64,000 bases of DNA from Candidatus Nitrosopumilus sp. GTDB taxonomy: Archaea; Thermoproteota; Nitrososphaeria; Nitrososphaerales; Nitrosopumilaceae. The first letter of the stretch is position 1. Each line of letters begins with the position of its first letter. Under the pieces are notes generated by a model, which saw only the letters and a program-made list of their open reading frames with translations, had not been told where the DNA came from and ran no database searches. The stretch is taken from contig JAILWG010000002.1 in the NCBI GenBank assembly GCA_025699075.1, positions 120,048 to 184,047 on the forward strand, given 5' to 3'. A program made the translations under genes and the position numbers. Positions 8,401 to 16,798 of this stretch are shown here, piece after piece.

Positions 8401-8553
8401 TTGAGTAAGCAAATTTTCTCATGTTGTGAAAATCCATCAGAATTTCTAATTACGTACAGCGTTGCTGGAGAAACGAAAACGTATCAAGTATGTAATCATT
8501 GTAGTGATTTAGACTGTTTTAAGAGATTCGTAATAAAAAAATTAAAAATTTAG
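8401..8553 (+). CDS. Small zinc-ribbon-like protein, 50 aa
   Basis: A TTG-initiated frame directly after the RHH gene encodes 50 residues with a CC pair near residue 8, CNHC in the middle and a further Cys shortly after, followed by a basic tail. It resembles a small zinc-binding protein. Its stop codon overlaps the first base of the replication-initiator frame, which indicates a tightly packed transcription unit. Function unknown. Confidence 0.5.
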   Translation: MSKQIFSCCENPSEFLITYSVAGETKTYQVCNHCSDLDCFKRFVIKKLKI

Positions 8554-9515
8554 TGATTATCATGCAATCATTAATTCCATTTTTACGTCCTGCCTCTGAG
8601 CAAAGTAGTTCTACATTACAAAACGTAGCAGATTTTGTTTCAGAGTATAAGTTTCTTACAAATTGGATGAGTATAGACTATCAAGGATGGACACTTCCTG
8701 CAACACATGAACCACATGACTGGTGCGGTTTATGGAAGACCATAGGTTGTATTAATGCAGATAAACATGAGCAGTTGGGCAAAGGAAGGTTGGTATATAT
8801 CAAACAGTTTCGACGTTCATGCTACCGTGCAAAGTGTAAATCATGTTATACTAATTGGATTGCAAGACAAGCTAATGTATCTACTAGAAGAATAGAAGCT
8901 TATTTTGAAAAATCAAAACAAAGACCAATTCACTTGATACTGGCAGTTCCTGAAAACCAACGAGAGTTACCAGTAAAACTGCTACGTCAAAGGATGAGCC
9001 ATATCCTAAAACTTGGAAATATTAAAGGAGGTTCGGTTATCTTTCATCCATTTCGATTTAGTAAAGCTCAGCATAGATGGTATTCGTCTCCTCATTTTCA
9101 TCTTGTAGGATTTGGAAAATCTTCTGATATCAAGAATGCATTTGGAAGATATGGTTGGTATGTCAAAGAAGCTGGAGAAAGAGACTCAGTATTTCAAACA
9201 TTTTGTTACCTTCTATCTCATTGTGGAATCCAGAAAGGCTATCAGGCAGTCACCTGGTTTGGAAGTCTCTCTTATAGCAAATTGCATATTGAAAAAGAGC
9301 CTAGAATTACTAAATGTCCTCTTTGTAACGGAGAATTTGAGGAAATTTACTATGAAGATCTATTTCATCCTATAATACCGCCTGATAAGCACTATGAAGG
9401 ATTAGTAGATGAGATAGGATGGTACAGGGTGATGACTTTCGAGTATGAAGAACCAACTTTCGAGTATGCCTCAACTAGAGACTTGGATGAATTATTGAAA
9501 GGATTGGCAAATTAA
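8553..9515 (+). CDS. HUH-type rolling-circle replication initiator (Rep-like)
   Basis: The His-hydrophobic-His motif HFH (181-183) sits in YSSPHFHLVGFGK, followed 36 residues later by a candidate nucleophile Y219 in FCYLLSH. Upstream, RSCYRAKCKSCYTNWIARQA (88-107) resembles the Cys cluster preceding the HUH domain in plasmid Rep proteins. CPLC at 255-258 may complete a zinc site. Such proteins nick one strand at an origin and stay covalently bound through the tyrosine. The start could be GTG 8553 or ATG 8562. Its presence suggests that the element can replicate as a circle after excision. The second Tyr/Lys of motif 3 is not canonical, so activity is not certain. Confidence 0.7.
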   Translation: MIIMQSLIPFLRPASEQSSSTLQNVADFVSEYKFLTNWMSIDYQGWTLPATHEPHDWCGLWKTIGCINADKHEQLGKGRLVYIKQFRRSCYRAKCKSCYTNWIARQANVSTRRIEAYFEKSKQRPIHLILAVPENQRELPVKLLRQRMSHILKLGNIKGGSVIFHPFRFSKAQHRWYSSPHFHLVGFGKSSDIKNAFGRYGWYVKEAGERDSVFQTFCYLLSHCGIQKGYQAVTWFGSLSYSKLHIEKEPRITKCPLCNGEFEEIYYEDLFHPIIPPDKHYEGLVDEIGWYRVMTFEYEEPTFEYASTRDLDELLKGLAN

Positions 9516-9657
9516 TTCCTAATTGTGTTCTACATTATCCCTACTTTACACTTCTAAACAGGGATTTAGGCATGAATTTTCTAGACTACAGAAAAATGAG
9601 TTACTTGTCAAAAGTTCGATACTAAGGAACCGAAAAGAAATTCTTTGAGACTCACAC

Positions 9658-10872
9658 ATGTCAATTTTAATTCAGGAATCTAAACCTGTATCAATTGATT
9701 TTAAAGGCATGATGCCAGAGTTATCCAAACGACATAGGGCAACACACCATATTCATAAATATCCTGCAAAACTCATTCCTCACATTCCAAATTATTTAAT
9801 ACAAAAATATTCTCAAGAAAAGGACATTGTATTAGATCCATTTTGTGGTTCTGGAACAACTTTGTTAGAAGCAATACTTTGTAACAGAAATGCTTTAGGT
9901 GTAGAATTAAATCCTATAGGAAGATTAATCTCAAAAGTTAAAACGACACCATTAGATATTGAATCCGTAGAAGCAGCATCTAAAAAATGTTATAAAAAAA
10001 TCAAAACTTGTAATAAGTTCACTATTCCTGAATTTGAGAATCGAGATCTTTGGTTTACGAAAAAAACCCAAAACAATCTTGCAAAAATAAAATCAAGTAT
10101 TGAATCTCTTGACTTAGATCAAGACATTTTTGATTTTCTTATGGTTTCCCTATCTTCGATAATTTACAAAGTTTCAAATTCAGAACAAAGAGATCTTATG
10201 CCAAGATTATCAAAAAATCCTATTCAAGCAAACGTATTAAATGAATTTCTGAGACAATTAAATTTCAATATAGAACGTATAAAGACTTTACAATCAATTA
10301 AGACAAAATCGCAAATTATAGGAAACGATGCTGTAACTATTAATTCTAAAAGAAAAGCAAATTTGATAGTTACTTCTCCTCCATATCTTTCTGCTATGGC
10401 ATATTTTAGAACTACAAAATTAGAATACTATTGGTTAAATAATGGAAATGAAAAAAGTTACAAAAATTTTGCTAGAAAATCTATTCATGGTGAATTGTCA
10501 TCTGGAATACCAAAACAAATTCATCATACAGAAATTGAAGAAATTGATCATTTAATTTCTTCACTTTACAAAAAATCTAAACCATATGGTCTGAAAACTA
10601 GTTTGTATTTCGAACAAATGGAAAAAATCTTAGAAAAAATGCATAAAATCCTGTATGATGATGGTCATTTTGCCATGATTGTAGGGAATAGTAAAATTTT
10701 GGAAAAGCGAATTTTCCTAAATAGATTAATTCCTAAATTAGCTGAAAAGACTGGATTTGAATTCAAACTAGAATTACGTGATAGAATAAAGTTTCATAGA
10801 TTAGGAATAAAAAGATCTAATAAAACTAATAGGATTTATAACGAACATATTCTCCTATTTAAAAAATATTGA
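9658..10872 (+). CDS. DNA methyltransferase (N6-adenine or N4-cytosine)
   Basis: Residues 60-68 (DPFCGSGTT) are motif I for SAM binding and LGVELNPIG is motif II. TSPPY (239-243) is the catalytic motif IV of enzymes that methylate an exocyclic amino group. The order motif I then IV, with a long insert between them, differs from the usual beta class. A family-typical HKYPAKLIPHIPNYLI block precedes motif I. The gene is first in a run of four overlapping genes (methyltransferase, nuclease, winged helix, ATPase), so it probably provides the self-protection mark. The recognition sequence cannot be read from the protein. Confidence 0.85.
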   Translation: MSILIQESKPVSIDFKGMMPELSKRHRATHHIHKYPAKLIPHIPNYLIQKYSQEKDIVLDPFCGSGTTLLEAILCNRNALGVELNPIGRLISKVKTTPLDIESVEAASKKCYKKIKTCNKFTIPEFENRDLWFTKKTQNNLAKIKSSIESLDLDQDIFDFLMVSLSSIIYKVSNSEQRDLMPRLSKNPIQANVLNEFLRQLNFNIERIKTLQSIKTKSQIIGNDAVTINSKRKANLIVTSPPYLSAMAYFRTTKLEYYWLNNGNEKSYKNFARKSIHGELSSGIPKQIHHTEIEEIDHLISSLYKKSKPYGLKTSLYFEQMEKILEKMHKILYDDGHFAMIVGNSKILEKRIFLNRLIPKLAEKTGFEFKLELRDRIKFHRLGIKRSNKTNRIYNEHILLFKKY

Positions 10873-11837
10873 TGAAACTTGCTTTAGAAAATCTTCATGC
10901 TGAAAAAATTTCTGAATTAGAAACTTACGCTAAAGATAAAATTTCCATAAGAGGCAATCATCCAAAATATCGTGTTCCTGCAGACTTTGCTAATACAGAA
11001 TGGTTTCTTCCATTTAATGAAATTCCAATAAAATATTGTCCTACAGATAGGTATTCTTTTTTGAATAAATACCAAAGTTCAATTCCTAAAACTCAAACTT
11101 GGCCTATGCTGAAAGGCAATATCTTAGATGATATGTATGAACAATTTATAAATAATCTAATTTCTTATCTCAACTCTAAAGAATTAAGCACTGTAAATGT
11201 GTTGCATGATTTTGAAGAATTTGAATCTCAGATAATGACCAAAATTACTGAAAAAATTGATAACAAAAAAAATGATTTACTAATTAAACCTGAAGATAAT
11301 GAAATAGATGACTTTAAAAAATTAATTACGTCTGTAATTCATTTTGAAACTCAACTCGGAAGTGCACTAATTGATTATAAAATTTCTATGAATGATAGTC
11401 TGGAATTAAAAACTATGGTAACAATGCTTTTTCCATTTGTTTCAAAACCTACTTACACAATTACTTCTTTTGGAATAACAAATAGAGTTCAACCTGATTT
11501 TCTATTTGATAATAAAATCATAATTGATGTGAAATCCCCTCCTTGGATTGATGATTACTATGTTGCTTTAGGAGGTTATGCTTTAGTTTATGAAAAATCT
11601 AATGAACGTGAGATGAATTTAGGAATGATTGTCACTCCTGAGTATAATTCTACTCGTAAAGTTCCATTTTATTTTAATTCCGAAATCGTTCCAATTGAGG
11701 ATCGATACCGTAGAGAATTCCTTTTACGAAGGGATAAACTACTTGAACTAATTAAAAATAATCAAGACCCTGGTGTCCCAACTGACACACAGCCATGTAC
11801 CTCGTGTGCTTATTTTAATCACTGTTGTGGTTCTTAA
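10872..11837 (+). CDS. Cas4-like PD-(D/E)xK nuclease with Fe-S cysteines
   Basis: The nuclease core is D210 in VQPDFLF followed by D220-V-K222 in IIIDVKSP, the D-x9-DxK arrangement of RecB/Cas4-type nucleases, then ALGGYALVY (a motif QxxxY position). C57 in IKYCPTDRYSF and the C-terminal C310-x2-C313-x5-C319, with C320 beside it, match the four-cysteine 4Fe-4S pattern of Cas4 and AddB. The ATG at 10872 overlaps the methyltransferase stop by 1 nt. There is no CRISPR array or cas1 here, so a restriction-like role with the neighbouring methyltransferase is more likely. The first 45 residues are not recognised. Confidence 0.8.
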   Translation: MKLALENLHAEKISELETYAKDKISIRGNHPKYRVPADFANTEWFLPFNEIPIKYCPTDRYSFLNKYQSSIPKTQTWPMLKGNILDDMYEQFINNLISYLNSKELSTVNVLHDFEEFESQIMTKITEKIDNKKNDLLIKPEDNEIDDFKKLITSVIHFETQLGSALIDYKISMNDSLELKTMVTMLFPFVSKPTYTITSFGITNRVQPDFLFDNKIIIDVKSPPWIDDYYVALGGYALVYEKSNEREMNLGMIVTPEYNSTRKVPFYFNSEIVPIEDRYRREFLLRRDKLLELIKNNQDPGVPTDTQPCTSCAYFNHCCGS

Positions 11838-12661
11838 TGGAAAATACATTATTAGCGTTAAAAATTTCACCTAAAGATGTTCTCCCTCTTCTACAAATTA
11901 TTGAATCAAGTAAAACTCGGGATGAAATAGAAAAAAAAACTTTTGAATATTATAAAAAAAGTAGTAAAGATATTCATTCTCCACACATTAGCCCCTTTAG
12001 AGTTAGGGTAGCTCATTCTTTTAGAAAGCTTGGTTTGATTACTGGCGATAAACATGAAATTAAGTTAACCCCTGAAGCAAAATTTCTTCTTGAAAAATCT
12101 GAAAATTTGGATAAATTTAAAAAAGAATTTTCTAGGTTGATTCTTCATCTTGATCAAGAAAAAGTTAAACTAATCAATTTTTTAAAAAAAATTGATGGTT
12201 CATTCACTTATAATGATATTGTAGAAAATTTTGAAAAGGAAGGAATTACAATTAAAAAAACTGATGATAAATTACGAAGATGGTTACAATTCTTGTTCTA
12301 TTGTGATTTAATCTCGTTTAGTTCTCCATATTATGAAATAAATCTCATAACTCTTACTGCACTTGATACTGCAGTCAAAAAAGTATCCATTAAAGAATTT
12401 GAAAAAATTCTTTATGAAGAATATGAAATTTTAAAAAAGAACAAAGGCTCCTATGTACCAATACTTGATCTGACTCTCTCTGTTTCTAATAAATTAAAAC
12501 ACAAAGGATTTGCACCAATTGATTTTAAGGAACATCTATTGAAAACAATTTCATCTAAACCAAAAAAACAAATTACTCTTTCTGAGACAGGAGTTAGAAA
12601 AGAAGGCGGAATTATTCACAATAAAGTTTATTACTATTTTTTGTCCATTCATGAGAAATGA
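11837..12661 (+). CDS. Winged-helix protein of the methyltransferase-nuclease unit
   Basis: The ATG at 11837 overlaps the nuclease stop by 1 nt. The 274-residue product appears to contain two or three winged-helix segments: one near 30-75 (ISPFRVRVAHSFRKLGLIT), one near 105-170 (FTYNDIVENFEKEGITIKK) and a C-terminal one. No catalytic residues are evident. Its place between nuclease and ATPase suggests a DNA-binding or target-recognition subunit. I do not recognise the family. Confidence 0.65.
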   Translation: MENTLLALKISPKDVLPLLQIIESSKTRDEIEKKTFEYYKKSSKDIHSPHISPFRVRVAHSFRKLGLITGDKHEIKLTPEAKFLLEKSENLDKFKKEFSRLILHLDQEKVKLINFLKKIDGSFTYNDIVENFEKEGITIKKTDDKLRRWLQFLFYCDLISFSSPYYEINLITLTALDTAVKKVSIKEFEKILYEEYEILKKNKGSYVPILDLTLSVSNKLKHKGFAPIDFKEHLLKTISSKPKKQITLSETGVRKEGGIIHNKVYYYFLSIHEK

Positions 12662-13749
12662 CTTCTGACGATTATAATCTCAAACATGGTCTTTTTGATG
12701 ATTTAGCGTATGAATACCCAATAATTGCTAGAAATGAACAATGGAAAATTCTTGAGGATTTCATCAATAAAGATTCCAAAGGAAGTAGAACTTTTCTAAT
12801 TGTTGGGGATTATGGTTGTGGAAAAACTCTTTTCCTTCAAAATGTAAAAAACAAATTTCGAGATGGCGAATTTGCAAATTCTGAAAAAAGTTTAGTTATT
12901 TCTATGCGTGTAATCGAAGGTGAGCCTGAATCAAAAATTGGTTTATCTTTTGTAACTCGTGCATTCCAAAAAATAGGATATGGAAAAATTACTCAGATAG
13001 CAAAAAAAGTATCCTCTTTAGATGAACGATTATTTGATTCAAATTTTCAAAAAATCATTCAAGCTTTACAAAATCAAGAACGAGAAGCATATGATTGGTT
13101 ATGTGGTGTTGCTTTAACTGAAAAAACAAGAAGAATCTTTGGAATTCAAAAAAATCTCTCAACTAGTAATGAAGCATTATCTGTATTCTTTAATTTTTTA
13201 AAATTATGTAAGCAAGCAGAAATTGAAAATGTCTATTTATTAATAGATGAATTTGAATATGTTGTAACAAGTTATTCTCAAAAACAGGTTGATGCACTTC
13301 TTTATCTTTTCAAAGATATCTATGACAAATATGGTGAAGAACAAGATACTATGGCCAAAACAATTTTCATTATTGCTATGACTCCTGGCTGTTGGGATTT
13401 TCTTCTAAATATGGAAGATAGAAGAACTGGAGGTGGTGGAGCAATACCTTGGAAAGAAAGAGTAAATCCTAATATCAATCAAATTCAGTTATTACGCTTT
13501 AATGAAAATGAGACAGAAGATTTACTTATTCAAAGAATTAAGATGAATAGGATAAAACATTCCGACAAACTCCCTCATGACACTTGGCCTTTTGTTCGTC
13601 CTGAATTTTTCTCCATTATCTATGAAAAAGGCGAAGGAATTCCACGTAAATGTCTAAAGTATTGTGATCATGTTTTTGATTGTGGTATTGAAGATAATGT
13701 TGATGAATTTGATGGAGAATATACTAAAAAAATTCTTGATAAAATTTAA
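12658..13749 (+). CDS. AAA-type P-loop ATPase of the same unit
   Basis: Walker A is GDYGCGKT (50-57) and Walker B is VYLLIDEFE (192-200, D197/E198). FIIAMTPGCWDFL resembles a sensor-1 segment, and GEGIPRKCLKYCDH resembles the sensor-2/lid of Orc/Cdc6-like and BrxD-like (DUF2791) ATPases. The start codon overlaps the previous stop as ATGA, so translation is probably coupled. ATPases of this sort in defence loci load on DNA or drive effector activation. It is the last gene of the four; a short gap follows before an opposite-strand gene. Confidence 0.78.
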   Translation: MTSDDYNLKHGLFDDLAYEYPIIARNEQWKILEDFINKDSKGSRTFLIVGDYGCGKTLFLQNVKNKFRDGEFANSEKSLVISMRVIEGEPESKIGLSFVTRAFQKIGYGKITQIAKKVSSLDERLFDSNFQKIIQALQNQEREAYDWLCGVALTEKTRRIFGIQKNLSTSNEALSVFFNFLKLCKQAEIENVYLLIDEFEYVVTSYSQKQVDALLYLFKDIYDKYGEEQDTMAKTIFIIAMTPGCWDFLLNMEDRRTGGGGAIPWKERVNPNINQIQLLRFNENETEDLLIQRIKMNRIKHSDKLPHDTWPFVRPEFFSIIYEKGEGIPRKCLKYCDHVFDCGIEDNVDEFDGEYTKKILDKI

Positions 13750-13822
13750 TGAAACTATAAAACATCTATGAGGAAAACTTGAATCTGTTTCTTTAAAATT
13801 TCATCTATGTGTATTTGACTAA

Positions 13823-13990
13823 TCACACATCTGTAAGCTCTTCAAGGATTTCTTCAAGCATTGAAATCTCAAGTCTATGTGCATTAAGAATTGCTTCACT
13901 TGCATTTTCGTCTCTGTCACGATTTAACAAATTTGTTTTACGCTCAATTTCTCCCTTCAATAGCATTTTAGCACGTTCTACTGTCATCAT
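13823..13990 (-). CDS. Small coiled-coil protein, 55 aa
   Basis: On the minus strand the frame from ATG 13990 encodes MMTVERAKMLLKGEIERKT and a long amphipathic helix ending in EEILEELTDV. The composition (many E, K, L, no Cys) is protein-like and helical. It closes the left half of the island and is convergent with the ATPase gene. Function unknown. The opposite-strand frame over the same bases looks like a shadow. Confidence 0.5.
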   Translation of the reverse strand: MMTVERAKMLLKGEIERKTNLLNRDRDENASEAILNAHRLEISMLEEILEELTDV

Positions 13991-14222
13991 ATATTCATAA
14001 TTTTACATGAATAAATTGTTTTGACTATCATTAGATGAAACAATACCACAAAAAAGGTTCAAGCCTATTTGCGTCCATTTTTAACCCCAAAACAGTAGCT
14101 GAGTCCCCGTGGATTCTAAATGGAATCTCTTTTTGTTTCCAAACAAGTAGCTGGGCCTCTAAGGATTAGATCCATGTAGGCATGAAAATCAAGATCAAGT
14201 TAATCTACTTCTGTATTATTTT
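13991..14222. other. Intergenic segment holding att-like remnants
   Basis: Apart from the degenerate att copy at 14064-14112, this gap shows a second partial similarity: AACAGTAGCTGAG (about 14091-14103) is echoed by AACAAGTAGCTGGG (about 14141-14154). GGTTCAAGCCT (14056-14066) recurs at 20806-20816. No coding frame is convincing. It looks like accumulated recombination scars. Confidence 0.45.
14064..14112 (+). repeat. Degenerate internal att-like sequence
   Basis: This 49-nt stretch aligns without gaps to 22483-22531 next to attR, with 37 of 49 positions identical by eye, including GCTGA-TCCCCGTGG at the core end. It lies almost exactly mid-island, which suggests a junction between two related elements or an old attachment site that has decayed. 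Confidence 0.65.
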
Positions 14223-14795
14223 ATGAACATGTTTGGTAGGAAAAGAGAAGAAGAACCAGAACAAGAATTGGGATTTGATATTTCTGAGTTTGATAAAAAA
14301 GAACAAAGTGAGATTGAAAGAGTAAAACAGATTTTAGAGGTTGCAGAAATTATCAAAACAGTTGCAAGACAAAGTAAAGTGATGCCAGGTGGTTCATTAG
14401 TTACTCCAAACATTATCTTTGCAACTGATAAGAGATTGATCATCAGAGATCCTACAGCATTAGGCTTACGTGCAGGTATGGATTCAATTCCATATAGTCA
14501 AATAAACAAAATTCATCTACAAAAAGGAGCATTTACATCAGAAATCGTTGTTGATGTAGGAAGATTTGAGGGAGACAATAGGAAAAAAATCCAAGCAATT
14601 CCAAAGAAAAAAGCATCGGAAATTCTTGCAATCATTAATGAGTATATTCGTCAATCTCAAGATGTGAATAGTGCTCCAAAAACAATTATCCAAAAACAAG
14701 ACGAAGATGATCCGCTTAAAATTCTCAAAATAAGATTTGCCAAAGGCGAAATTTCTAAAGAAGAATACGATGAAATGAAATCTGCATTAGAATGA
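14223..14795 (+). CDS. PH-like domain protein with C-terminal SHOCT domain
   Basis: Residues about 40-125 (FATDKRLIIRDPTALGLRAG followed by IPYSQINKIHLQKG) match the bacterial PH-like (YokE/bPH) fold. The last 30 residues (DDPLKILKIRFAKGEISKEE) are a SHOCT motif, a short oligomerisation helix pair common in secreted-protein and phage-related loci. The N-terminus is charged and lacks a signal peptide, so it is cytoplasmic. It opens the right half of the island and overlaps the next gene by 4 nt (ATGA). Confidence 0.75.
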   Translation: MNMFGRKREEEPEQELGFDISEFDKKEQSEIERVKQILEVAEIIKTVARQSKVMPGGSLVTPNIIFATDKRLIIRDPTALGLRAGMDSIPYSQINKIHLQKGAFTSEIVVDVGRFEGDNRKKIQAIPKKKASEILAIINEYIRQSQDVNSAPKTIIQKQDEDDPLKILKIRFAKGEISKEEYDEMKSALE

Positions 14796-16795
14796 ATAAA
14801 TTATTTTTATTTTCGATTGCAGTTGTAATTGTTTCTTCTAGTGTACTGTTTCAAGAATCATTTGCAGAATCAACAAAATTGATTTTGAATAAACCCCCAT
14901 CAAAAGTATATGCAGGTGATTTGATTACCTTCTCAGGAAAATTATCTACTGCCTCAGGACAAGGAATTTCTGGTGCAATTGTTGAAATTAAGGATGATGA
15001 TTCTTGGGGACCTGATGATCTAGTTGCTACAACCAGAACTGATTCTATGGGAAAATTTTCTGTTACTGTAACTGCTAAAGATTGGGATGGTTGGAGTGAT
15101 GCAAGTGAAATTTATGCTGTTTTTGAAAAAAGTGCAAACTATGAAAAATCTCGTTCTCTCACATATGATGTAGATGTACTCCAAAAACCATCTAACACTA
15201 CCACAAAATCTCAATCCAGTAGTTATGGCTCTAGTAACAAGAGCATTCAAAAACAATCCACTCAAATCTCAATTAATGCACCCTCCAAGGCAATCACAGG
15301 TCAAACAATAACAATTTCAGGTAAACTAACCTCAAACGGTAATGGGTTAGCAAATCAGGTGGTATACATTAAAGATGAAGACGTGGCAGATGCTGATGAT
15401 ACTTTAGTCAGAACCACGACTGATTCTAATGGACGATTTAGCGTAAACTGGCAAGTCAAAGATGTGGATTCAAATGATAGGAAACTTTTTGCTACCCTCT
15501 TACAGTTTGTTGATCCTACATTTATGATAGCACCAACTGCAAATGGATTTCTAAATGCATTTGAAGTTGGAACAGTCGAGCTTTTTGCTAGTTTTAGTGG
15601 AAATGAAAAATATTCTCCATCTCAATCCTGTAAATCTAAAACCACTAGCAACGGTGTAATATTAAAATGCAAAAATAATGTTTTAGCAATTTTGGATAAG
15701 AGTGGAGCCATAGAATCAAAAATCATGAATCAGGTTTTAACAGGATTAATTCCTGGCAGTGGGGTATTGACAAATAATTCACAAGATATCTTTGCATTAT
15801 TACAGAGTAACAGTATTTCTAAAACTGAAGAAAATTTAATAAAAAAATTATTGATTAGTGCAATTGCAGATGAAACAGGAATAGAAGTATCCACTTTTGA
15901 TCAAGCAGTACAATTACTTGAAAAATCTAGTTCTTCTTCAAGTTCAAGTACTAAATCTACTTCAAATTCATACACTTCCCAGTCATCACCAAGTTATTCG
16001 TCAAAAAACAATGTACAAAATAAAATTAATCAGATTAATTATCAATTAGATGTATATCAACAAAAAATTAAAACACTTGAGAGAGAACTACAAAATACAA
16101 ATTCTTATTTGAACTCCATGGAGAAACGATACAATGTTCACTTGGGAAGTTCATCATCTACATTAACCAATATCTCAAACCAAAAAGAAAACAAATCATT
16201 TGGTTCAAATGCCCAGTATTTACTTGACAATGGAATGCATTCTCAACTTGAACAAAAAATTATTAATGAAAATAATAGATTAGATTCTTTGATAAAGAAT
16301 GTTCAAAGTATAAAGAGTTCGATACAAAAGAAATTCATTGATTCAGATCAAGATGGAATATTCGATTCTGTTGATCAATGTGATTATCAAAAAGAGACTT
16401 TTAATGGGTACAAAGACACAGATGGATGTCCAGACACAAAACCAATTGACTGGAAGCAAAAATCTCTAAAATCCCAAAATCTGGTAAATTCTAAAATAAT
16501 TTCTATGAAATCAGGCATAAATCAGGCTGAAAAATCCCTTTCAGGCGTGTGGTATGATTCAGCTGCTCAATGGAATATTGACCAAGCGTGGACAGAATTA
16601 TGGTGGGCAAAAAAATACCTAGGTGATTCTGAATGGACACAAAAAGAAGGTGAAAAACTAATTGCAAATAACAATTTCAAAAATGCATTTTACAAATATG
16701 AGCACTCAAAAGATACTGCAGAAAAGATAAACATTCATCTAAAGAACATTTCATTTTATCTTGATAAAGCACATAAAGTTCATTATGGAAAATAG
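14792..16795 (+). CDS. Secreted Ig-like/coiled-coil surface protein with calcium-type repeat
   Basis: A signal peptide (about 1-25) is followed by two related Ig-like domains of the type in KVYAGDLITFSGKLSTASGQ and AITGQTITISGKLTSNGNGL. A Ser-rich linker (around 380-410) and a coiled coil (about 415-465) come next. DSDQDGIFDSVDQCDYQKET with DTDGCPD is a thrombospondin-3-like calcium motif. The C-terminal 120 residues are helical and Trp-rich. No C-terminal membrane anchor is evident. Coding is coupled to the preceding PH/SHOCT gene by an ATGA overlap. A role in cell-surface interaction is inferred only from domain content. Confidence 0.75.
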   Translation: MNKLFLFSIAVVIVSSSVLFQESFAESTKLILNKPPSKVYAGDLITFSGKLSTASGQGISGAIVEIKDDDSWGPDDLVATTRTDSMGKFSVTVTAKDWDGWSDASEIYAVFEKSANYEKSRSLTYDVDVLQKPSNTTTKSQSSSYGSSNKSIQKQSTQISINAPSKAITGQTITISGKLTSNGNGLANQVVYIKDEDVADADDTLVRTTTDSNGRFSVNWQVKDVDSNDRKLFATLLQFVDPTFMIAPTANGFLNAFEVGTVELFASFSGNEKYSPSQSCKSKTTSNGVILKCKNNVLAILDKSGAIESKIMNQVLTGLIPGSGVLTNNSQDIFALLQSNSISKTEENLIKKLLISAIADETGIEVSTFDQAVQLLEKSSSSSSSSTKSTSNSYTSQSSPSYSSKNNVQNKINQINYQLDVYQQKIKTLERELQNTNSYLNSMEKRYNVHLGSSSSTLTNISNQKENKSFGSNAQYLLDNGMHSQLEQKIINENNRLDSLIKNVQSIKSSIQKKFIDSDQDGIFDSVDQCDYQKETFNGYKDTDGCPDTKPIDWKQKSLKSQNLVNSKIISMKSGINQAEKSLSGVWYDSAAQWNIDQAWTELWWAKKYLGDSEWTQKEGEKLIANNNFKNAFYKYEHSKDTAEKINIHLKNISFYLDKAHKVHYGK

Positions 16796-16798
16796 AAA

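Noticed and set aside
10872-11837. Cas4-like protein as part of a CRISPR-Cas locus
   Set aside because: No repeat-spacer array, cas1, cas2 or effector gene is present in the window, and the gene is locked into an overlapping methyltransferase/ATPase unit.
9658-13749. Calling the four-gene unit BREX or DISARM
   Set aside because: There is no PglZ, BrxL, DrmA-like helicase or DUF1998 gene nearby. Only the ATPase has a loose resemblance to BrxD.
13809-14000. Plus-strand 63-codon frame with SSSRISSSIEISS composition
   Set aside because: It is a shadow of the more protein-like minus-strand coiled-coil frame at 13823-13990.
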